Assembly (NCBI RefSeq): GCF_035046485.1
Contig: NC_085138.1
Location: 327,356,129 to 327,420,128, forward strand
DNA: 64,000 nucleotides
Source: Aedes albopictus
Lineage: Eukaryota > Arthropoda > Insecta > Diptera > Culicidae
Reading direction: 5' to 3'
Below, in pieces: positions 31,643 through 43,060 of the stretch (position 1 is its first letter; each line of letters starts with the position of its first letter). The notes under the pieces are model-generated. The model did no database searches. It had not been told where the DNA came from and saw only the letters and a list, made by a program, of their open reading frames with translations. The position numbers and the translations under genes are program-made.

Positions 31643-32765
31643 CTGAGAGAGAGGAGACAGCTCACTGACAACCACGATGTTTACATTTCTTCTTCTAATT
31701 TATTTTTACAATTTTGTATGCTGCACAATGGTTTGGAAAAAATATTATTGGTCAAAAATGATTTGCATATTGAGTTCACTGCGACAGAGCATGAAAAATA
31801 CAGGGGATGGCCAAAATGTTTGGGATAGGCAACTTTTTTTCTCCCACAAAAAAAATCAACATGCTGTAACTTTTCATAGAGTGCATCAAAAAATCTCAAA
31901 TTTTGACTGTTTGTCAACCTATTATATGTGCATCTTTGGTACAAATTTGGGCTCGATTGATAAATTTTTCGCGAAGTTAAAACCGTTCGGGTAAAACACC
32001 TTTATTTAGACAACTAACTTTTGAACTGTCATATCTCGGAAACCAGTGAACCGAATTGAAGCTCTAATATATCTGATTGGAGATAACTTGAGAACAGAAG
32101 TGGAAAATCTTTGGATATCAACACTAAAATTTATTGACATTGATGTAAAAAAAAAAATACATTTTTTCGAGAAAAATCCAAAAAGTGTCAATCTATGATA
32201 ACTTTTTTCAACGTTTAAAAATTACCTATGTTTTAATAGTTTGTGAAGCATTTACATATTGTTAGTGTACGTTCAAAATTTCATTCAATTCGGTTCACAG
32301 GTTTCCGAGATATGACACCTCAAAAAAGAGTTGTCTGAAAAATAGTGTTTTACCCGAACGGTTCTAACTTTGCGAAATATTAATCAATCGAGCCCAAATT
32401 TGAACCAATGATGCACACATAATAGGTCGACAAACAGTCAAAATTTGAGATTTTTTGATGCGCTCTATGCAAAGTTATAGCTTGTTGAACTTTTTTGTGA
32501 GAGAAAAAAAAGTTGCCTATCTCAAACATTTTGGCCATCCCCTGTAAATGCATTCGAAGCGCTGGTTGAGGAATACTGGCAATCATAATTTTATCTTTTT
32601 TAATTACGACAAAAGGAGTGAAATTTAAACATGATCTTCCGGATATTTGGCCACTCCACACCATCAATGTGCGATTTTCAGCTCGGTTTGCGGTGACAGT
32701 TTGTGACAGGTCCTCCTTGACATTAAGTAGCACGCAATCGAAGCCAGCTGTCTCCTCTCTCTCAG
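31643..32765. mobile_element. hAT MITE, 8-bp TSD, interrupted by TA-MITE
   Basis: Perfect TIRs CTGAGAGAGAGGAGACAGCT and the inverse AGCTGTCTCCTCTCTCTCAG; perfect 8-bp duplications GGAATCAT (31635-31642, 32766-32773). Removing the nested element 31801-32544 leaves about 380 bp. It is inserted in the GAATTC-type minisatellite. Confidence 0.9.
31801..32544. mobile_element. TA-inserting foldback MITE, 744 bp (CAGGGGAT family, member 2)
   Basis: CAGGGGATGGCCAAAATGTT at the left and its inverse at the right, flanked by TA. Arms include TTTTACCCGAACGG and CCGTTCGGGTAAAAC. Closely related to member 3 (62477-63397). Mirrored ORFs on the two strands are by-products. Confidence 0.85.
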
Positions 32766-32773
32766 GGAATCAT

Positions 32774-33300
32774 TAAATGATTAAAAAAAACCATGGATGA
32801 ATTTCTCAAACAATTTCTACAACACTTCAAATAACCTTTTGAGAAATTTCTGAGAAATAGCTTAAGAAATATCTAAATTAAATCCTGTAAGGAACTCTAG
32901 AAATCTCTGGAAATGTTTAGGCATGAGTCTTTTGATAGATTTTTTAAGTTTTTTTTTTTTTCAATAGCTGATTACTCAGTGAGTAACTTGGAGTAACCTC
33001 GATGACACCACTGCTCTAACAGAGTGTTGATGCCAATGTCGAAAACTTAGTAGTGATCTCCAAAGTTCAAGCATTGCAGGAGAGTTTTTGGAGTTTTAGG
33101 AGATTTTCAGATAACTTGATGTTTCCTGGGGGGTATATGATGGTTTTATCAAGGTTTTGGGAGGGACTCAGAGGATTTAAAAAAAAAACGTTTCAGGCGG
33201 TCTGAAGAAAGTTTCAGGAGGTTTCAGCTGAGGACGCTGAGGAGTCTCAGAGGGTATTATGGCGAGTTCAGGGGAGTTTCAAGGAGAGATTCAGAATGGG
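32774..33300. repeat. Minisatellite segment 4 grading into GTTTCAG-type repeat
   Basis: 32774-32945 continues the GAAATTTCTGAG pattern; 33060-33300 switches to AGTTTCAGGAGGTTTCAG units like those at 43190-44225. Between them are a poly(T) tract and unassigned sequence. Confidence 0.55.
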
Positions 33301-33309
33301 TTATCGGAG

Positions 33310-35090
33310 TAACGGGGGACCTTGCGTTTCTCCGAGATAATCAGTTGCCCTTCTTAAGTCTCAAATTTGAGGCTAAATAAGGGCGGGGTTATTCAAATGT
33401 TGTTAATTAGCTTACATTACTGCCTATATGGGTTCGCGTAATGCGTTTTCGCCATTGGCGTTTTTCAATTGACCACGATTTGGTTCGTCGTTGATGTTTC
33501 CTTTTTGTGCTGTGATTGTGAAGAGTGTAATCCTGTCTAGTTTGGGTAGTGGCTACGGCAAGGAAACCTCAGATCAATTTTCAGCGTAAAAAGCGTATGT
33601 AGCCCAAGTGGATCTACATAAAAAAGTTAATTTTCGTAGGGTAACTTCTGTTTAGGTTACCTTGTGAACCCAGCTTTGCTTTTTTCATTATAGATGAATG
33701 TATGTATGTTTCAACCTTTCCTTATGGATGCCTTCAAGCAAGCTCTTGTTTTCAGCATCTTTTCGCTGATATTTGGCATCTGAAGTAGCTCAGACATTGA
33801 TTTGAGATGCTTCAGTTTGATGGAATACTTAGGTAGTACAGTTCATGGTTAACTTAACATAGAATTGCACCTAACCCAACTCTGCATGAGCAGAATTTGT
33901 CATGAGTTGACTGATTGGCATGCGCCAGATGAGGACTCTCCATTTGACCTTTTCGCACTTTGGAGTGTTCCTTCGCAAACTTTGCGTATTCAGGCGTCCC
34001 TGCTCAACAAGCTAGGAAACCTGTAATAATTGGTTGCGATCACATTTTATGGATAACTCGCTTCCATTGCTACTCCAAGAGAGTTTCATTATGGTTTTGT
34101 TATTACAACGCCCTTCATTGTGGTATACCATAGCTACTGCTTTGAAAGAAGCTTGTCCTCTGCAGTCTGTGTGGACCGCAAGAGGTATTCCTGAATGGAA
34201 CTCGGACCTGTTCAAGTTCTAAATATCTTCGGATAAACCAGTCTTTTGTATAGCTACGAATCTTTAGCTTCTACCCCGAGGATTGTAGCTATAGAATCGA
34301 TTTAGTGAGCACTAAAAAGCTCTGCTTACTTCAAATCTCCTGGAACAAATGGGGCTTCATCCTATTTTTCTCCAGAGGGATTTGAGTTTTTCAAACATGT
34401 TTTGAACTCTTGTAGTTTTCTATTGGGTATTTTCATGGTATGAAATTACTCTGTAGTTTTATCCCGAAAGGGTGCGTGCGTTGTATAAAGAAGGAATAAG
34501 TTCCAGATTTATCTGGCTACGTCGTTCTTTCTGAAACGCTCGAAACGCTCTGTCGATTATCACATCTGTGATGTTCGTCTTGCTAACATGCCTGTTCATG
34601 TGAACTCACATGTCTCCCAATTTGGGATGTCCACAGTGACTCTTTTACATAAAGTTGTATACGTTTTCAAGAAAGCACTCGCTCAAACGTAGTTTTTGCT
34701 TGGGTGATTTCTTGAATATTGAGGATGCTTTTGATGGCGTGCCTTTCTATGTCATATTGAAAGTCGCATGACGTCGCAAGCTACCTCCAATGAGCTATAG
34801 GCTCTTTTTACGCTTATGCGTTTTACAGTGTCCTTTTCAGGGCACTGATTAACCCCGTTGTGGTATGAGCTATGAGCTCTCGTTGCGCTTATGCGTTCAT
34901 TCCCTCTTCTAGGGAACCCCTTCCTATTTCATCACCTTTTCCTTTCCCAACTCCCATCCCTTGTCCCATTCTCCCTCAGGTAAATGATGAAATAGGCTCA
35001 TATGTATGGCGATGGCACAAATGTCCCAAATGGAGGATAACGTGCCTCTGGAGCCGGCCTTCTGATACCTGATACCTGGAGTAACGGGTA
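33310..35090 (+). pseudogene. LOA/R1-type LINE, copy 2, decayed
   Basis: 33320-33600 repeats the copy-1 leader (TTTCTCCGAGA, CTAAATAAGGGCGGG). 33730-34220 keeps endonuclease scraps matching copy 1 (GCTCAGACATTGATTTGAGA; AACTCGGACCTGTTCAAG). 34320-34770 carries RT scraps: FKSPGT and later LGDFLNIEDAFDGVPFYVIL, resembling the LGAFLDIEGAFNNV motif of LOA/R1 elements. Frameshifts and stops are numerous. Confidence 0.65.
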
Positions 35091-35640
35091 AACTATAAGA
35101 TTTGTTAATACTGCTTCAAAAGTTTTACTAGTTAAGCTTGACTCGTTGTAGTTCTTGGAGACCCTTTAAAATTTGTTGAACAAACAATTTTGCGACACAC
35201 TATTTGTCCAGGGAAATATATCCTGCCATCTAATTACACATACGGCAGGATAATTTAACCTGGACAAAAAGCTATGAAATCCCAAGCCCAAATTAGGTAT
35301 CTGAAAAACATTCTTTTAATTCAATTTTCACAGGACATAGGAATACCTGATAAAACTCAAGACCAGGATGTCTACTCATAAAAATACTAATAAAATTTCA
35401 AGAGTTGTTTTAGGAATTTAGAACATATATGTTTAAAATTAAATATAAATATAATAAAATAGTTAAAAATAATCTTAAATATTAATTAAATCCATAAAGT
35501 TTTCAAAAACAATAAAGAAATATTCTCAAAAAATTGTATTATTGTAAAATGCGCAAGTTCCCACCTGCATTCTTCCAAGTATCGTTTTTGCTTTACAACT
35601 TCGAAAATAAAACAAAGATCGAGTATGGATCTATATCTAG
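35091..35640. other. nervy intron, unassigned
   Basis: AT-rich; a short inverted pair ATATCCTGCC/GGCAGGATAA lies near 35218-35252. Nothing else supported. Confidence 0.35.
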
Positions 35641-35975
35641 ATTTTTCCCAGAATTCTTTTAATTCCTGCTGAGGATCATCCCAAAACATATCCAAAGCTC
35701 CTTCAGAAATTTCTCCAAGTGGTTTTTCGGGATAGTTGTCCAACAGTTTCTTTTAAGATTCTCGCGAGGTTCTTGCAGAAGTTCTTCCAGGGATTTCTTC
35801 TTGAAAGTTTTCCAATGTTTTTCTTGGATATCCTCGCGAAATTTTGCCCGCAGTTCCTCCCAGGATTTCATTTAGAGGGTTCCTCCTTGAAAAACTTTAA
35901 TGTTTATTTACTGCCGGGATTACTTACAGTTTTTTTTTTTCGGGATGCCCCAGATTTTCTCAGGATTTCTTCAAA

Positions 35976-36376
35976 ATTACCTCTCGAGTTTTCCAAGAGA
36001 CCTTTGAAAGATTTCACGTCAAGAAGTCCATGAGAAACATCAGCAATAGTGGAGAAATCCCAAAAGGCACTCAAAAAATAACTTAGAAAAGTCCAGGATA
36101 AATTTACAAAAACTCTGAGATACCCAGAACTAACGCTGAAAGGAATCTTCCGAGAGAATTAACGGGAGAATCTCCGAGAGAAATCTCAGATGAAACTTTT
36201 AAAAATCCTGCATGAACCTTTAGGAAATATTCCAGCTGAAACTTGTGAACTCTGAGAGCATTACCAAAAAAAAACCCTGGGATAAACTCTGTAGGATCCC
36301 CGTGAAAAACTTCAGCAGAAATCAGTAGGAATTCAGGGATCTCGGAAGATGCTCAAGGAATAATCCAGGAAAGAAT
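35976..36376. repeat. Duplicated 0.4-kb block, copy A
   Basis: From ATTACCTCTCGAGTTTTCC to AATCCAGGAAAGAAT. It is repeated with few differences at 36620-37022, for example GATTTCACGTCAAGAAGTCC and CCCAGAACTAACGCTGAAAG. Confidence 0.85.
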
Positions 36377-36396
36377 TGTTCGAATGTTGGCCAATA

Positions 36397-36612
36397 CAGT
36401 ATTGTTCCGATTTTATCACGCCCCTTTTCAAAAATTCTTTGGAATATTTTTCAAAAATCTATACGCATTATCAATATTTTTAACGTTGCAAAACACGCCT
36501 TCAATATTCATCTTCAAGAAGAGGGGAAACACTTGTTCTCAAATGTAACAGTAAATTTATGAAAAATAAAGGACTGATGGGCGGAGGGCGTGATAAAATC
36601 GGAACATTACTG
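36397..36612. mobile_element. TA-inserting MITE, 216 bp, between duplicated blocks
   Basis: Inverted ends CAGTATTGTTCCGATTTTAT and CAGTAATGTTCCGATTTTAT (as inverse), then CACGCCC; flanked by TA (36395-36396, 36613-36614). Confidence 0.85.
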
Positions 36613-36619
36613 TAATGCC

Positions 36620-37022
36620 AATTACATCTCGAGTTTTTCAAAAGACCTTTGAAAGATTTCACGTCAAGAAGTCCATGAGAAACATCAGCAATAGTGCAGA
36701 AATCCCCAAAGGCACTCAAAAAATAACTTAGAAAAGTCCAGGATAAATTTACAAAAACTCTGAAATACCCAGAACTAACGCTGAAAGGAATCTTCTGAGA
36801 GAATTACCGAAAGAATCTCCGAGAGAAATCTCAAATGAAACTTTTAAAAATCCTGCAAGAACCTTTAGGAAATATTCCAGCTGAAACTTGTGAACTCTGG
36901 GAACAATACCAAAAAAAAACCCCTAGGAAAAACTCTGGGGGATCCCCGTTAAAAACTTCAGCAGAAATCAGTAGGAATTCAGGGATCTCGGAAGATGCTC
37001 AGGGAAGAATCCAGGAAAGAAT
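36620..37022. repeat. Duplicated 0.4-kb block, copy B
   Basis: Near-identical to copy A apart from scattered substitutions and one-base length changes in A runs. Confidence 0.85.
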
Positions 37023-38107
37023 CTCCGGAAGAAAATAAAAAAATATATCAAAAAATGGCATGAAAAAAATACGGAAGGAATACTATGAGAAATTCTAGGA
37101 TCTATTCCAAGAGATATTTCTAAAGAAGTTTCAGAAAGAAACCTTAAAAGGCGTTCTGAAAAAATCATTGTTACGGTATTTCTATTAATTTCAACTACCA
37201 GATTCATACCAATAACACCATGCAGAGGAATACTAGAGAATTGTCTAGGAAAAACCCAAAATAGTCCACACGAATCCCAAAAGAACTATCTTGAGGAAGC
37301 AGAGAAGAAAAACTTGGAGGTGTTCCATAAGCAATATCTGAAAAAATATCAGATTTATGAAAAGAAAACTGAATTCCAAGAAAAAATATCTGAAAGAATT
37401 CCAGGGAAAATAAAAAGTATTCTACTACGAACTCCATAGAGAATACTGGTTGAAAGCTCAAATGAAATCCTAAAAAAAAAACTTCTAGGAAAGTCTCAGA
37501 AGAACGTTCTGGAAAATCATATAAAAGTAAAATCTGAAGGAATTCCACAAGAAATTCCTGAGAAAACCTCCAGAAGGAACTTTAGAAACCATTTGAGGAA
37601 TTACAAAGAGATTTCTAGGAGAAACCCCAAAATGATCTTCCAGAAAAAAATCTATTAAAGAGCTCGTAGAATAATGTCACGATAAATTTATGTATAAATC
37701 TCCGAAGAAATGTTCTGAAGAATCCAAGAAGGAATTGTTGAAAAGAACTTCCCAGAAGGAATTCCAACAGGAATTACAGAGGTATGCTGAGATGGAATTG
37801 AAAAAATGACTCCCTGAGAAACTTCATTAGAACTTTCAGGTAGAATTGCAGAAGAAGCACGAGGAAGAAAACAAATATGGAATTCAGGAAGGATTTCAGA
37901 ATTATCTCTAGGAAAAATCCCTGAAAAAAATCCTTGAGTGATCTCAGAAGGATCAAATTTAAGAATCTGAGAAGAAACATAGGCAGGAATCCCAGAAGGT
38001 AAATCTGGAAGGATCCTAGAAGAAGTTTCTGAAAAAAATCTCAGAAAAGAGCTGCTGGAAGAATACCATAAAAAATCCAGGAAAATCTCAAAAGGAGCTT
38101 TAAAGCA

Positions 38108-39456
38108 TTAGGGTAAATGCACCAACAGTTGTGCTATTAGTAGCTCCTTGTAGAATAATAATTGAATAAAATTGATAATACCACAAAACAAAAATTCTGA
38201 AAACGTTAAACGGTAGTTTTTCACTTAGATTTGCTAGGAAAAATGTAAAAACCATTGTTTATTTCAGTTTTTGCGAATAAATCACTTGCACCAACTATAC
38301 GTAGGGTAAGAAATCAAACTTTGAACTAGTCAAATTCTAATCTTAATTTGAACCATTTCGAAATTCATTAAAACGACGTACTTTTTAGGCAAATATTGTC
38401 ATGAAAAAGATGTTAAACAGCTTTCCGTAATTTAATCTGATAACATGGACTTTAAAAGCATTGAAAAAAGCGTTTTTGTCATGGAAAACAGGCAATTGAA
38501 AAATCAATGTGATTTCACCCATTTCCCCCCAGAGAAAGCACATTTTCGGTGTACTCGTACAGCTCATGCATTGTATCATACGCAATATGTGAATACGTCA
38601 AATAAATGTTTATTTATCGTAGAATCGTAAAATCGAATAATATTCCACATTATTTGTCATAAAATTATCAAATTTAAGTAATTCTTACTTGGAGAATGTT
38701 ATCTTAAGTTGAACCATTTGTAATCTAAATTTGAACTAGTAAACGGGGGCGAGCTTACAGTGTTGGCCTACAGACTGCGCTAGTGGTTGTTTTATTTACT
38801 CCTGGGGGATGAAAAATTCCAAATTTAGTTTCCAAGTTCCTGAAGGTTTTAGAACATTCTTAGTTGAAATTCCACTGCCTAATGAAAAATAGTTATGGGA
38901 ATTAGCAGATGTATGTGTTTTTCTATTGTTCAGCACGAAATTGGCTGTTGTGGGAGATGCTCGAGCTGCTGCCGCCAGTAGTTCAAATTAAGATTAAAAT
39001 TAGTTCAAATTATGATTACGATGGTTCAAATTAAGATTAAAATCATTGTTGACGAATAATCGAATTTTTCAATGAAATTCAGTGCAAATACAAACTTTTT
39101 ATCACTTAACAGAGAGCTTATACCCGTGGCTTTCATGTACATATGATTTTGCCGTAGTAAATTGTTTCCTATTATGGAGGTAAAATTTAACATTGGTTCC
39201 TATAGTGGCGCATCCCATTGAATTCTCATGGGACCCACCATAATAGGAACACTACCACCACTATAGGTGCAAAGGGACAAAAAAATTAAGGATAATAATT
39301 GTTTAAAATAGGTTTTTCGGCAAATCCTGAACACAAAAACTGAATGAATGTTATTAATTAGTTATGATGCATCTATTAAAAATGTCATTTGCAAGCTTTT
39401 TGTTCGAAATAGTGCACTACCACCACTATTGGTACTACCTCCACTAAGGGAGCTTT
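38108..39456. mobile_element. Outer TA-type MITE interrupted by GGGTAAG MITE
   Basis: The left end TAGGGTAAATGCACCAAC is roughly mirrored by GGGAGCTTTTACCTTA at the right. Minisatellite sequence resumes on both sides. The two parts (38108-38301 and 39170-39456) both contain CACCAACTAT/CACCACTATTGG phrases. Ends are moderately certain. Confidence 0.5.
38304..39169. mobile_element. GGGTAAGAAATCA-family MITE, copy 2 (right end missing)
   Basis: Aligns with 26089-26960 from GGGTAAGAAATCAAACTTTG onward; homology stops at AAATTGTTTCC, so the last about 70 bp and the right TIR are lost. Confidence 0.8.
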
Positions 39457-40892
39457 TACCTTAGTTAGAGAAATAGCAGAAGAATACTCTGGAGATATTA
39501 CTGGCCAAATTCCAAAAGGAATTCTGGAGGAATACCTGAAACAGCTGAAGGAATTCAAGAAGGATTTCCAGAAAAAAATCATGAAGTTTACAATATCGCA
39601 AGCCATGCTCTTCTTCTTTCTGGATCTACGTTCTCACTGAAACTTACTTCCATGTGGCATGTCGCAAGTGAGGTTCCCAAACATACCAAAAAACTCGACA
39701 CATCTCCAGATGGCTGGAAGAGTCATGAACGTGGCTAATGTTACCGAAAACTAGAACGTAACGCCTATCCTTTATTCCCTGTAATCTAGTGAAACATGTA
39801 TTTCAATTCAAAAAAAATCCTTCTTTCGTTCATTAAAACCACAAAGGACAACAATCCTCCGATCGCCCCCGCCAACAACGTACGAAGCAATACCTCACAG
39901 AAATAATAGCACACCACCTTCGGCTTTGTCCTTCTCTGCGATATTTGTTTTTGCTTGTTCTACTGTTTATACTCGGCAAAGCTCTTTCTCTGGGAAGCCT
40001 CGAAACCGAACAAAAAACGCAGAAAAAATGTTCAACCAACAACTTAAAATTCCTCAAGCAACAACAGAGCAGCATCAGGTTTATTCCCACGGTATTCTTG
40101 TGCGTAAAAGTACTCAAAAATACACTCTGCTCGCTCTCTGCCGGGCAAAGTGGAACCAACAACTAACATCGTCAGAAGAAGTAACCCGACAACGAGGATA
40201 AAAACACTGGTTATGAATTAGGCGCTATTTTTGTTACGGTAAGTGAAATAAATACTTTGTTAGTTTTTTAATGTAGCACATAAAAAATCAATTATTTTCA
40301 ACTACAAAATCATTTTATTAAAATAAAAACTGTTATAATATCCACTTATTTTAGGTTGATTCAAAATTTGAAATTCTGAAGGTTCTGGTACTTCTATATC
40401 TTTGGAATGTATGTCATAATCTCATTCTCATTCAAAATTTGTTATCAACAATAACGAATGTGTTGTTGTAAACAATTATTGGATAACTGAAGCAAATTTT
40501 TAATGTTTGATAAGTTTTCATACCACAGGTGATGGATTGCATTTGATCGCGAATGATATATGAAAATAACCGCATATATCGTCCAAATCGGGATGCAGAT
40601 ACCTCTAGACCCGACCCAACAACGATGACGACGTCAGAGCGGCAGGACGATTCTTGTTTGTGTCATTTGCTTCCGTTCCCAGGTTCCTTATAGAACGCCG
40701 GACCGGACTCGAAACCCGTCTCATTCAACCGAGGCGAGCGAGCATGAATAGGATAAGTACCGAACCGACCAACTAAATATTGAAGGAGCTCCTTGCAAGG
40801 ATGAAAACTGAACTGAACTGAAGCGGTCGGATGACGATGACGGTCGCCGGTGTGGTCTTATTTGGGTCAAACCGGGAGGGACTGCTACCACG
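39457..40892. other. nervy intron, unassigned
   Basis: 39457-39600 is a short minisatellite continuation. 39830-40200 has open frames on both strands without recognisable domains. 40580-40880 is more GC-rich, with GATGACGACGTC and GATGACGATGACGG phrases. No gene called. Confidence 0.4.
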
Positions 40893-42546
40893 CACAATGG
40901 TTTATTTTCCCATTTTCACGCTCTTAATTAATAGCTCGTAGGGTTGAGGAAATAGAGCAATGGTGTCTTCGGCAAAGTTGACGGGAATGACCAGCGCCAT
41001 CTTTTGACAGTTAGAGTTTTCGGATCAATCCCCCTAAAAGTGAGATACAAAATTAATTTTTTTAAATTGTTGAGATAGAGGGTTGACGTCTTCGGCAAAG
41101 TTGTAGCATTTTTGATTCCAAACAACTTTCCTGAAGACGTCAATGTTGTAACTTTCACACTTATGGAGATAGAGGCCTGTGTTTGAAAGTTGACCCCAAA
41201 AACACGTTTTTTAAATAAAACACACATTTGTTGAATTTTTAGACCCATACAATGTTCTGCAAAGTTGTATATATCAATTAAATACGCAACTTTGCCAAAG
41301 ACACCAAAGCTATAAGGATTAAATGAGACGAGTTATAGATAAATTTATGATTTTTTTCATCCATTTTTAGGGATAAATATCTTTCTTAGGGGCAAAAAGG
41401 TGCAGCTGAGGTTATCGTTATCAGAAAGTACATCTAAAGAGCTTTCAAATACGGGTTAGTTTATCCGTACACGATCGTCTATTGAGGAGATATGACTATA
41501 ATAAAAATGTAATTAAAACGATTTAATTGCAATCAAATTTACTTTGACAGAAAAATTCATGGCTACTATGATGAAATATAAGTTAAACCCACTTTCGTCT
41601 AATCTTAGTTAAAGTTCATTGTGTTGACTTTCTTCATATAAAATTTTAAATAGTTTTCCAGAAGAACTCGTGAGTTGTTTGGCTCTGTGAGAGCGTATGA
41701 AACCCCGATATATCCTAATATTTTATTCAATGAATGGGATTTGTACTAAATAGAGGAAATCTTATAAAAAGGCAGTTTTTTAGAATAAATTTGGTATTTA
41801 AAACAATCAGGACTGTTGCGCAAATAAGCGTAGAGAAGGATTCATATTATTTGATCATAGTAGCCATGAATTTTTCTGTCAAAGTAGATTTGAATGCAAT
41901 CTAGAATGCAATTAAATCGTAGTAATGACATTTTTTATTATGGTCATATCTCCTCAGCAGACGATCGTGGACGGACAAACTAACCCGTATTTGAAAGCTC
42001 TTTAGATGTACTTTCTGATAACGGTAACCTCAGCTGCACCTTTTTGCCCCTAAGAAAGATATTTATCCCTAAAAATGGATGAAAAAAATCATAAATTTAT
42101 CTATAACTCGTCTCATTTAATCCTTATAGCTTTGGTGTCTTTGGCAAAGTTGCGTATTTTTTTGATATATACAACTTTGCAGAACATTGTATGGGTCTAA
42201 AAATTCAACAAATGTGTGTTTTATTTAAAAAACGTGTTTTTGGGGTCAACTTTCAAACACAGGCCTCTATCTCCATAAGTGTGGAAGTTACAACATTGAC
42301 GTCTTCAGGAAAGTTGTTTGGAATCAAAAATGCTACAACTTTGCCGAAGACGTCAACCCTCTATCTCAACAATTTAAAAAAAATAATTTTGTATCTCACT
42401 TTTAGGGGGATTGATCCGAAAACTCTAACTGTCAAAAGATGGCGCTGGTCATTCCCGTCAACTTTGCCGAAGACACCATTGCTCTATTTCCTCAACCCTA
42501 CGAGCTATTAATTAAGAGCGTGAAAACGGGAAATTAAACCATTGTG
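40893..42546. mobile_element. Transib-like foldback element, 1.65 kb, 5-bp TSD
   Basis: It begins CACAATGGTTTATTTTCCCA and ends in the inverse (CACAATGGTTTAATTTCCCG), with perfect 5-bp duplications CCACG (40888-40892, 42547-42551). A CACAATG terminus with a CG-rich 5-bp duplication is the Transib signature. The arms of about 690 bp are nearly identical, around a spacer of about 280 bp (roughly 41577-41855). The mirrored 106-codon frames (40928-41248 minus, 42191-42511 plus) are consequences of the inversion. No transposase. Confidence 0.85.
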
Positions 42547-42654
42547 CCACGCTTCTTCATTGTTTGTTTGTTGTTCGTCACCACCACCACCACCACCGCC
42601 TCAAAGAACAATTGTGTTTCTTTGCCTCCAATCAACCACGCAAAATTGACTCAC

Positions 42655-42801
42655 CTGCTTGCTGGCTCTGGAGAGGATGGTGATTTCCCGTTGTAGCACC
42701 GGAACATGTGACTTGAGGAATGGGACCACGTTGGAGCGGAGGGGGAAGTTGGTCGCCTCCTGGACGGCGATTTGGAACTCTTCTACCGTTAGACCACCGC
42801 T
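42655..42801 (-). CDS. nvy: nervy exon encoding second half of NHR1/TAFH
   Basis: Exactly 49 codons, phase 0 at both ends: SGGLTVEEFQIAVQEATNFP, then LRSNVVPFLKSHVPVLQREI and TILSRASKQ. It matches the TAFH fold ([37 protein letters not shown] in ETO). Acceptor TTTTCCAG and donor GTGAGT are strong. The Transib-like foldback ends only about 110 bp downstream of the exon (its right end is at 42546). Confidence 0.97.
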
Positions 42802-43060
42802 CTGGAAAAGAAATTAGTAGTGAGAATTAGAAAATTTTAGCTTTAGGGTATAATCTGTAAATAATTAAACCGCGTCTATTATGTACAACTGGTGCACTAA
42901 GCGAATTGAAAATAATACCGTTAATATTCCATGAAATTCCAAGAGAAAAGTCTTAAGGTTTTTTATTGGTAATTTCTCCAGGGATTCAAAGATTCGTCTA
43001 AAGATTTCTCCAGGCTTTCCTTTGGAAAAAGGCTTCATAATTTTCTCCCAGAACAACTTC
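42802..43060. other. nervy intron adjoining NHR1 exon
   Basis: The acceptor CTTTTCCAG is at 42802-42810 (minus). Beyond it lies AT-rich intron grading into a degenerate GAAATTTCTCC repeat. No gene. Confidence 0.45.

Larger units (their letters stand above)
35641..38105. repeat. GAATTC-type degenerate minisatellite, segment 5
   Basis: Long tract of units such as GGAATTCCAACAGGAATTAC and GAAAGAATCTCCGAGAGAAA. The orientation appears to change within 35641-35980 (TTCTTCCAGGGATTTCTTC pattern) relative to the rest. It holds a 0.4-kb duplication and a MITE (see separate entries). ORFs here are repeat by-products. Confidence 0.75.

Noticed and set aside
39833..40201. Paired opposing frames as a small gene
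   Set aside because: Overlapping frames on both strands of an unremarkable GC-balanced stretch, without motif or splice evidence.
40928..42511. Two almost identical 106-codon proteins as a duplicated gene
   Set aside because: They are mirror images produced by the inverted repeat of the Transib-like element.
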